Positions 44,262 to 51,575 of a DNA stretch of 53,968 nt are shown piece after piece. The first letter of the stretch is position 1. Each line of letters starts with the position of its first letter. The notes under the pieces are model-generated. The model was given only the letters and a program-made list of their open reading frames with translations. It had not been told where the DNA came from and did not search any database. This DNA is from Helicobacter rappini (GTDB lineage Bacteria; Campylobacterota; Campylobacteria; Campylobacterales; Helicobacteraceae), in NCBI RefSeq assembly GCF_900198625.1, contig NZ_FZPK01000002.1, forward strand, positions 1 to 53,968, in the 5' to 3' direction. The position numbers were made by a program, and so were the translations under genes.

Positions 44262-45932
44262 GTGGAATATTTATTAAGCTTAATTATTGGTTGCCCCCTT
44301 GTAGCATGTTTATTTATATTCATGTTTGATGATAGCGGGGCAAAGCGATTTGGGCGAATTATTTCTTTTATTGAGCTTGGGCTTGTTATCGCTTTATGGA
44401 TTAGCTATCGTGTGGATATAGCGGATACGCAGTTTTTTACAAAAATATTTTTGATTCCAGCCCTTGGTATTGATTATATTGTATTTGTTGATGGAATCTC
44501 TTTGTTTTTGATTATTTTGACCGCTTTTATTATTTTCCTTGCGAATATCTATTTGCAAAGAAGAGATGACGCAAAGCCTTTTGTTGTATGTTTGCTATCA
44601 CTTGAAGCTATACTTATGGCTCTCTTTGTTTCACAGAATGTATTAATGTTTTATACATGCTGGGAGCTTGCATTATTACCTGTGCTTTATATGGTTGGTG
44701 TTTGGGGTAGCGGACAAAAGATTTATATTGGTTTAAAATTCTTTGTTTATACCTTTGCATCAAGCCTTATGATGTTACTTGCAATCCTTTATATTGGCTA
44801 TCTCTGTTATGAGCAGCTTGGATATTGGAGCTTTGATTTAGGCGTGTGGTTGAGTGGAGATTTAAAGATTCCATTAGATACACAAATATGGCTATTCTTA
44901 GGCTTTTTTGTATCCATTGCTGTAAAGATTCCTATCATTCCTTTGCATACATGGTTACCACATATTTATAGTGAAGCCCCAGCCCTTGGCAGTGTTATGC
45001 TATCTGCTTTACTTTCAAAAATGGGGACTTATGCGTTATTGCGTTTTGTCCTGCCTTTATTTCCTGATGCAAGCGTGCATTTCATGCCGATTGTAAGCGT
45101 TTTAGCCGTTATTATGGTGGTATATGCAGGTATTATTGCCTTTAAACAAAAGGATATAAAAAAGGTTATTGCATATAGCTCAATCTCACACATGGGTATT
45201 GTTGTGCTTGGAATCTTTGCGTTTAATAATGAGGGCATTAGCGGTGCGATTTTTATGATGGTAGCACATGGTGTTACAAGCGGGGGGCTTTTCATGTTGG
45301 CAGGTATGCTTTATTATCGCACAATGACAAGGCATGTTGATGATTTTGGCGGTGTCGCACATGTTATGCCGCATTACTCAACTTTCTTTGCCATTGTTAT
45401 GCTATCAAATGTTGGTTTGCCGCTTACTATCGGTTTTGTAGGAGAGTTTTTATCACTTTATGGATATTTTCAAACCTCGCCTATTATGACGGCTATCGCT
45501 GGGACTACACTCATTATCGCGGCAAGTTATATGCTCTATCTTTTTAAAAATGTATTCTATGGCACACTCAAACAAACGCATATCACACAATCTCTAAAGG
45601 ACTTAGGATTTAAAGAGTTCTGTGTGCTAGGTCCTATCGCATTTGTGATTATATGGCTTGGTGTGTTTCCAAATACGCTTTTAAAACCTATGCAAGTCTC
45701 TGTGCAGCAACTTGTAGGCACAACCTATACTCTAGCACAAGAGAAAGCAACAAAAGAGCATATCGCTAAAGTCAATAATGGCTTAGTCATAGAAAGGGCA
45801 ATGCTAAATAATACAATAATGGATAATCTTGGCGAATTACCACCGCCCACACCGCAAAGAGACAGCATGGATTCTAATACAGAATCTCAAAGTATAGACA
45901 ATCAAAGCAATAGCACAAATAAAGAGGAGTAA
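44262..45932 (+). CDS. nuoM: NADH-quinone oxidoreductase subunit M
   Basis: Antiporter-like membrane subunit of 556 residues. It starts with GTG, preceded by AAGGAG. The conserved set is FYTCWELALLPVLYMVG, AVKIPIIPLHTWLPHIYSEA with the key Lys, SALLSKMGTYALLRF and KDIKKVIAYSSISHMGIVV. After the last helix an unusual hydrophilic tail of about 60 residues runs to the end with PPPTPQRDSMDSNTESQ. It ends 2 bp before nuoN. Confidence 0.97.
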   Translation: MEYLLSLIIGCPLVACLFIFMFDDSGAKRFGRIISFIELGLVIALWISYRVDIADTQFFTKIFLIPALGIDYIVFVDGISLFLIILTAFIIFLANIYLQRRDDAKPFVVCLLSLEAILMALFVSQNVLMFYTCWELALLPVLYMVGVWGSGQKIYIGLKFFVYTFASSLMMLLAILYIGYLCYEQLGYWSFDLGVWLSGDLKIPLDTQIWLFLGFFVSIAVKIPIIPLHTWLPHIYSEAPALGSVMLSALLSKMGTYALLRFVLPLFPDASVHFMPIVSVLAVIMVVYAGIIAFKQKDIKKVIAYSSISHMGIVVLGIFAFNNEGISGAIFMMVAHGVTSGGLFMLAGMLYYRTMTRHVDDFGGVAHVMPHYSTFFAIVMLSNVGLPLTIGFVGEFLSLYGYFQTSPIMTAIAGTTLIIAASYMLYLFKNVFYGTLKQTHITQSLKDLGFKEFCVLGPIAFVIIWLGVFPNTLLKPMQVSVQQLVGTTYTLAQEKATKEHIAKVNNGLVIERAMLNNTIMDNLGELPPPTPQRDSMDSNTESQSIDNQSNSTNKEE

Positions 45933-45934
45933 AT

Positions 45935-47377
45935 ATGAATACGCTAGATTTTTACACTTATTTATACATGTATATGCCTTCTGTCATTTTAGTGCTAGGG
46001 GCTATTGTTGTGCTATTTAGCAATGTATTTGCAAGTCAATTTTCACGCAATACAAGCTTATCTTTATGTATGATTTTTATCGCAGCGGCTTTCTTTTTCT
46101 GTCTTAGCGTTGGGCATATTGAGAATGTTTCAGCCATTACTCTAAGTGCGGAATATATTATTCTCATCGCATCATTTTGGTTTATATTGCTTACTTTTTC
46201 AAAATATAAATTTGTTGAGTTTCAAACACCAGAGTTTTATCCGCTTTATCTATTCTCCATATCAGGCTTTATGCTTATGGTGCAAGGTAATAATTTAGTA
46301 TTAGTGTTACTTGGATTAGAGATAGGTAGTCTGCCTTTAGCGGCGATGTTAGCGTTTAATCGCAGGATTTATGGCATTGAGGGAGGGATAAAATACTTTG
46401 TAGCAAGTGCGCTTGCAAGTATATTTTTCATACTTGGAATCATGCTTTTTTATCTTTATTTTGGTGATTTTTCATTACAAAGAAATGCTATTGAATACAA
46501 AAATGTCTTATTACACGGACATGTTTTAGATGTTTTATTGCTGCTTTTTAGTATGCTTTTCATGCTTGCAGGGCTTGGCTTTAAAGTCTCATTAGTCCCA
46601 TGGCATAGCTGGATGCCAGATGTGTATGAGGCAAGTAATCCTGTGTTAGCAGGTTATGTTTCTGTTGTGCCAAAGATTGCTGGTTTTGGTCTTTTTGCTA
46701 TACTCTTTTTACCGCTTTTACAGAGTGAGAACGCATCGCATAATTACATTGAATATCTTGTTAGAATCCTTTTACTCATTACTATTACTTTGCCAAATAT
46801 TATGGCTCTAGTGCAAAAAGATGTGAAAAGAATGCTTGCATTTAGCTCGATTTCGCATTCTGGTTTTGCCCTTGCTTGTATCTATCTTGGGACATTTGAT
46901 ACCTTGATACTTTATTGGGTATTGTTTTTGATAACAAATCTTGGAGCATTTACAATGCTATGGATAGCAAAGCCGCTTAATACGCAAACTCGCTATGATT
47001 ACGACTTGCAAAGATTCTATGGCTTTGGGAAAAAGCATCCTATAATGGCTTTAAGCATGGCGTTATTTATGTTATCTCTTGCTGGGATACCGCCATTTTC
47101 TATCTTTTGGGGTAAGATTTTTATCATTACAAATGCCTTGCAGCAAAATGAAATGCTACTTGCATTTATGATGATGTTAAATAGTGCCATTGCAGTGTGC
47201 TATTATCTAAAATTAATCGTTGCTATGTATTTTAAACAAGGCAGCAATGAAATCTTTTATGAAGACAATAGCACCGCTCCCATTCGCTTTGTAGCCTTTA
47301 TGTGTGCTATCCTTTGTATTTTCTCAATCTTTGTTGTGTCTTATTTGTTTCAATATATCCCCATGCTTGGCATATAA
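45935..47377 (+). CDS. nuoN: NADH-quinone oxidoreductase subunit N
   Basis: Last gene of the operon: an antiporter-like membrane subunit of 480 residues with about 14 helices. Signatures are LLGLEIGSLPLAAMLAFNRR (functional Glu), FKVSLVPWHSWMPDVYEAS with the conserved Lys, KIAGFGLFAILFLPLL, QKDVKRMLAFSSISHSGFAL and LAGIPPFSIFWGKIFI. Intact, with GAGGAG ribosome binding site overlapping the end of nuoM. Confidence 0.97.
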   Translation: MNTLDFYTYLYMYMPSVILVLGAIVVLFSNVFASQFSRNTSLSLCMIFIAAAFFFCLSVGHIENVSAITLSAEYIILIASFWFILLTFSKYKFVEFQTPEFYPLYLFSISGFMLMVQGNNLVLVLLGLEIGSLPLAAMLAFNRRIYGIEGGIKYFVASALASIFFILGIMLFYLYFGDFSLQRNAIEYKNVLLHGHVLDVLLLLFSMLFMLAGLGFKVSLVPWHSWMPDVYEASNPVLAGYVSVVPKIAGFGLFAILFLPLLQSENASHNYIEYLVRILLLITITLPNIMALVQKDVKRMLAFSSISHSGFALACIYLGTFDTLILYWVLFLITNLGAFTMLWIAKPLNTQTRYDYDLQRFYGFGKKHPIMALSMALFMLSLAGIPPFSIFWGKIFIITNALQQNEMLLAFMMMLNSAIAVCYYLKLIVAMYFKQGSNEIFYEDNSTAPIRFVAFMCAILCIFSIFVVSYLFQYIPMLGI

Positions 47378-47677
47378 AGAGATGATATATAAAGTTAGTG
47401 CATAGAATCTAGTATTGTGTTAGCATTTGTATGGGTTGTGGGGCTTGGAGTGGGATTTTTAGAATCTAAGCTTCTGGCAATTGCTACATAAAGGAAAGCG
47501 GAGTATCTAATAGAGATTATACAAGAGATATTTTGCTTATTGGTTTAAAACGACAAAAAAGCCAGATTCTAGTAATTATCGATCGCAAAATATGAAAGAT
47601 AGATTCCATAAGAATCTAGCCCTAGAGATTATAAACCAAAGGCGATAAAATAAGATTATAAAAAAGTAGGAAAGGTT
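47378..47677. other. 300-bp intergenic region with a half palindromic element
   Basis: Between nuoN and the RDD gene. TTTAAAACGACAA at 47544-47556 matches the right end of the element at 15856-15868, and AGCGGAG at about 47500 recalls its left interior. No left end with TTGTCGT remains, so this looks like a degraded copy. Several AGAATCT/AGATTCT words are present. No clear terminator for the nuo operon was seen. Confidence 0.4.
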
Positions 47678-48229
47678 ATGGATAGATTGGAGAATGATTT
47701 ATTTAGAGAAAATATCAAGATAGCACCGCTTAGTTTAAGAATTGGTGCGTATTTGATTGATATGATTCTATTAAGTCTTGTTATTACGCTATTTTTTTCA
47801 CAAGCACAGCAAGAAAGATTAGTGCTTGCAAAAGAGACGATTGAAAAAACTTATAGTTTGCCAAACACGCAAACAACGCTAAATAGCACAACAGATAATA
47901 GCAAAATACTAGAAGATATGCGTAAAACTTCAAAAGAAGCCTTTGAGATATTATTGCTTTATATGGCGATATACATTGGGCTAGAGATTGTGTATTATTT
48001 CTTCTTTGTGTATTATTATGGGGCGACTTTAGGGCAGATTATATTGCGTATAAGGGTTGTGGATGCGTATCGCTTTGATAAGCCAAGTTTGCATGTAAGC
48101 ATGAAAAGAGCGATAATAAAATGTATCTTTGGAGCAGTGCTTTATGTTGGGTTCATTGTGGCGTTTGTGGATAGATTCTATCGTGCATTACATGATAAAA
48201 TGAGTCATACCATCGTGGTTACGGCATAG
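47678..48229 (+). CDS. RDD-family membrane protein
   Basis: A 183-residue inner-membrane protein with three or four helices. The RDD signature appears as SLRIGAYLIDMILLSLVITL (Arg and Asp in the first helix), followed by a hydrophilic loop, YYYGATLGQIILRIRVVDA, and a final FYRALHDKMSHTIVV. The family is often described as transport-related, but no function is proven. It lies 8 bp before lptD, the same neighbour arrangement seen in other Helicobacter, so they probably form one transcript. Confidence 0.88.
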   Translation: MDRLENDLFRENIKIAPLSLRIGAYLIDMILLSLVITLFFSQAQQERLVLAKETIEKTYSLPNTQTTLNSTTDNSKILEDMRKTSKEAFEILLLYMAIYIGLEIVYYFFFVYYYGATLGQIILRIRVVDAYRFDKPSLHVSMKRAIIKCIFGAVLYVGFIVAFVDRFYRALHDKMSHTIVVTA

Positions 48230-48237
48230 AGTTTCTT

Positions 48238-50730
48238 ATGTATTATATTGCCTTTAAGATTCATAAAAAAAATGTGATATTCCTAAAATGGATTCTGTAT
48301 GTATTGCTTTTTTTTCATTTTGTCTATGGAGTAGAACAGCTTACGGATATACAAACTTCACAGAATCAAAATAGCGCAACACTCTTTTATGATTCTAAAG
48401 AGCAACAAGTATTGCCGACATTTTCAGACACTAAAAAAGAAGATTCTAAAGACATAAAACAAACTATGAGTGAGAGTGAAAAGAGGGAAAATGAAAAGGG
48501 CTTGCAAACAGGCGTAAGCAAAAAAGATACAGATTTTTCAAAACTTTTTGAGCTTTTAGGTGAAGAGATAGAGCATTATGACAATTATATGGTTGTGCGT
48601 GGTAATGCGATATTGAAAAATAAAGAAGCCTATATCATCGCTGATGAGATTATCTATAATCCCGAGTTAAAACAAGCTAGATTAATGGGTAATGTCCGCA
48701 TTTATAAAGGCGACACACTCTCTGTGATTGCAAAACAGGCGACAGTTTATCTCAATAGTGATTTTAGCATTATCAGACCCTTTTACATACAGGACACAGA
48801 CACAGGCATTTGGACTCATGCAGAGAGTGCTAGCTCTCAAAAGTCAATCTATCGCTTTGCAGATTCTATGGTTTCAGGTTGTTCTTTTGTAAGTCCTGCA
48901 TGGCGTATTGATTCAAGCAAAGGGGCGTATGATAAGGAAAAAAATACACTTGCTTTATGGAATCCTAGAATCTACATTGGCGATGTGCCGGTATTTTATC
49001 TGCCTTACCTTAAAGTCTCACTTGAGAATAAACGCACAAGCGGTATTTTATACCCAACTTTAGGTAGCTCAAGCACTGATGGCTTTACCTATATTCAGCC
49101 CTATTATGTAGCATTGCAAAACTTCTGGGATATGACTATTAGCCCACAGGTAAGGACTTCAAGGGGTGGTGGTGCAAATTTTGAGTTTAGAGCTATTGAT
49201 AGCAGTAACGATAAATATATCTTGCATTTCAAGTATTTCTACAATAATGATGAATATATGCAAAAGCTAAATCTACTCAATCAGCATGTTTATGGTTTTG
49301 ATTTCAAACATAGCAAAAGAAATGTGATTCAAAAATATTTTGGTGCTAAAACTAAGCTTGATAATGCTATGTTTTTTGACTTAGCATTTATGAATGACAT
49401 TGATTATATGCGACTTGATGATGTGAGATATTTTCTCAATCAAACCTCATATATCTCAAAGGCAAATCTTTACGCTCAAACAGATAATCACTATTTTGGT
49501 TTAAATCTACGCTATTATCTAAACCTTTACACACAAAATAACTCAACGACATTTCAGAATCTCCCAAATATTCAATATCATAAATACATGGGATCTTTAT
49601 TTATAAAAGAATTATTGTATTCGCTTGATTATAAAATGCAGTATGCGTATAGAGATAGTGGCTATTCGTATTTATCAAATGAGCTTTCCATTCCCATTGG
49701 TATGCAGTTTTCATTTCTCAATAAATACTTTTCTATTGGAGCATGGCTAAATGTCTTTGCGGGGAATACCTATGCTACAAATACAAAAGATACTATAATC
49801 TATACCGCCCCAAATACTTCTATCGCTATGCAAGAGAATATGGGTAATTACGCAAATCTTAATTATAGAATCTCTGTAAATAGCGATATTGGGCGAAGAT
49901 ATGGGAACTTTTTCCACTCTATGCAAACTGCAGTTTTATTTAATGCCCCAGTTGATAGAGTGGTATTTACAAATGGAATCTTAAGTCCAGAGATTCTAAA
50001 AACCTATACGCAATTACCCGTTGGTGTGCTTGATGCAATACAAAATGGTGCAAATATTTGGAATCCACAAAATTTTGGCAATATCTATCAAATGATAAGG
50101 CGGCTTGACCTTAGCATGTCAAACTATATCTATAATCGTAATGGTGCTGAAATCTTTTATTGGAAGCTTAGTCAGTCCTTTAACTTTGATGATACAATCT
50201 CACCTTTGCGTATCCCTATGGAAAATAAATTTGGCACAACGCCACTACCGGGATTAAGCTTAAATCTTAGCCTTTTTTACTCATGGTTTTATAGTAATTT
50301 TACTGAAATAGGGGTAAATGCCTCATATACAAAAGGGGCGTATGCAGCAAGTATTTCTTACTTCTTAAAACGAGATGATGCGGCATGGAGTATTGATCCT
50401 ACCACACTTACTTATAAGCCCATAGACTCGTCAAATTATTTGAGTGCTTCACTGCGTGGAGATTTAGGCTATTTTGGATTAGTAGCGGATTTAGGTTATG
50501 ACTTCAGGACGCAAAATATCGTTAATGTGGGTGTTGGCGTATATAAAGACATTAAATGCTTTGGTATTGGACTAAAGGCTGGGAGTAATAGAACGCCTAT
50601 GCTATCACAAGGTAATACAATCAGTGTAATTGATAATATCTATGTGAAAGCAGAATTTAGATTCGTGCCTTTAACAACCTTTGGTTATACTTACAGGCTA
50701 CGACCAGTTATAGAGCAGCAAGACAGATAG
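48238..50730 (+). CDS. lptD: LPS-assembly protein LptD
   Basis: Outer membrane translocon that inserts LPS in the outer leaflet with LptE. It has 830 residues. An N-terminal hydrophobic signal (WILYVLLFFHFVYG) follows a basic start. Next comes a charged spacer, then the periplasmic LptA-like domain (about residues 105-220, with YDNYMVVRGNAILKNKEAYI and QARLMGNVRIYKGDT). The C-terminal barrel follows, opening with WRIDSSKGAYDKEKNTLALW and PVFYLPYLKVSLENKRTSG. The cysteine pairs of E. coli LptD are mostly absent, as in related bacteria. A run of eight T at 48308-48315 lies within the signal peptide. Confidence 0.93.
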   Translation: MYYIAFKIHKKNVIFLKWILYVLLFFHFVYGVEQLTDIQTSQNQNSATLFYDSKEQQVLPTFSDTKKEDSKDIKQTMSESEKRENEKGLQTGVSKKDTDFSKLFELLGEEIEHYDNYMVVRGNAILKNKEAYIIADEIIYNPELKQARLMGNVRIYKGDTLSVIAKQATVYLNSDFSIIRPFYIQDTDTGIWTHAESASSQKSIYRFADSMVSGCSFVSPAWRIDSSKGAYDKEKNTLALWNPRIYIGDVPVFYLPYLKVSLENKRTSGILYPTLGSSSTDGFTYIQPYYVALQNFWDMTISPQVRTSRGGGANFEFRAIDSSNDKYILHFKYFYNNDEYMQKLNLLNQHVYGFDFKHSKRNVIQKYFGAKTKLDNAMFFDLAFMNDIDYMRLDDVRYFLNQTSYISKANLYAQTDNHYFGLNLRYYLNLYTQNNSTTFQNLPNIQYHKYMGSLFIKELLYSLDYKMQYAYRDSGYSYLSNELSIPIGMQFSFLNKYFSIGAWLNVFAGNTYATNTKDTIIYTAPNTSIAMQENMGNYANLNYRISVNSDIGRRYGNFFHSMQTAVLFNAPVDRVVFTNGILSPEILKTYTQLPVGVLDAIQNGANIWNPQNFGNIYQMIRRLDLSMSNYIYNRNGAEIFYWKLSQSFNFDDTISPLRIPMENKFGTTPLPGLSLNLSLFYSWFYSNFTEIGVNASYTKGAYAASISYFLKRDDAAWSIDPTTLTYKPIDSSNYLSASLRGDLGYFGLVADLGYDFRTQNIVNVGVGVYKDIKCFGIGLKAGSNRTPMLSQGNTISVIDNIYVKAEFRFVPLTTFGYTYRLRPVIEQQDR

Positions 50731-50765
50731 ATTCTAACAGAGATTCTAAATAATAGAGGAAAAAT

Positions 50766-51425
50766 ATGATAGCAACGATATATAAAGGGTTTGCACAAAG
50801 TGCAGCCATAAGCCCAAAAAATGCAAAAATGATTTTACGACATTCACTAAGAGATAAGATACCGCCAAATGAAACAGGCAATGATATTTTACTCACTCGT
50901 GAAGGTGAAGTCATGGCAGAGCATTTTGGATTGCATTGTAACTTCTCTATTGCTAAAATACACACAAGCATAATTGAGCGGTGTATCCAAACCGCAAATC
51001 TTTTTGCAAAAGGCTATAAAGAATCTAAACATAAAGAATTAGAAATAATCCATACAAATATACTTACAGATACCTATATCAATGACTTAGATAAAGCAGT
51101 AGAGTTATTTAAAACACAATCGCCTTATTCCATAATATCTGCGTTTTTGCGTGGTGAGAGTTTGCCCGGTATGCGTGGTGTGGAAGAGAGTATGAAAACA
51201 CTCTTTAACTATATCTTTGCTGATAAAACTTGTGAAGATATGGAGATATTCATCACGCATGATACTTTCTTAATCGCCATTGTTTGCTATTGTCATAACC
51301 TGCAACCACAGCTTGATGACTTTAACTGGCCCTATATGCTAGAGGGTGCATTTCTCTACCTTGAGAATAATCATATACATTGTATCTTTAGGGGTATTGA
51401 TAAATCAATCCCTTTTGTGTTTTGA
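50766..51425 (+). CDS. histidine phosphatase family protein
   Basis: A 219-residue protein with the histidine phosphatase arrangement. The phospho-acceptor His is in ILRHSLRDK near residue 26 (RHS instead of the usual RHG). A second Arg is in IHTSIIERCIQTANLF, and the second catalytic His is in EIFITHDTFLIAI. These enzymes remove phosphate from small molecules or proteins; the substrate is unknown. It follows lptD after 35 bp with GAGGAAAA as ribosome binding site. Confidence 0.85.
   Translation: MIATIYKGFAQSAAISPKNAKMILRHSLRDKIPPNETGNDILLTREGEVMAEHFGLHCNFSIAKIHTSIIERCIQTANLFAKGYKESKHKELEIIHTNILTDTYINDLDKAVELFKTQSPYSIISAFLRGESLPGMRGVEESMKTLFNYIFADKTCEDMEIFITHDTFLIAIVCYCHNLQPQLDDFNWPYMLEGAFLYLENNHIHCIFRGIDKSIPFVF
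51390..51425 (+). terminator. possible intrinsic terminator overlapping the phosphatase stop
   Basis: GGGGTATTGAT and ATCAATCCC can pair around AA with one bulge, followed by TTTTGTGTTTTG. The stem-loop lies over the last codons. It would end the lptD transcript before the VacA-like gene. Confidence 0.35.
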
Positions 51426-51533
51426 GATTATGAGAAAATGGGATTATAGTGTGTAAAATATAGTAAGAAACTAGAATTGGTGGTAAATTTACTTAAATTT
51501 ATTCTTTTTTTGTTAGAATCACATGAGTATTTT

Positions 51534-51551
51534 TATTTGCTATTGCAAATA
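51534..51551 (+). promoter_or_regulatory. small perfect hairpin in the leader of the VacA-like gene
   Basis: TATTTGC and GCAAATA pair around a TATT loop (51534-51551), 24 bp before the ATG and 9 bp before the GGGAG ribosome binding site, followed by a T-rich stretch. It could influence mRNA stability or translation; speculative. Confidence 0.35.
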
Positions 51552-51575
51552 TTTATCTTTTTGGGAGTAAGTGTA

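Noticed and set aside
48308-48315. Run of eight T in lptD as a phase-variation tract
   Set aside because: LptD is normally essential and the run is short, so switching is unlikely.
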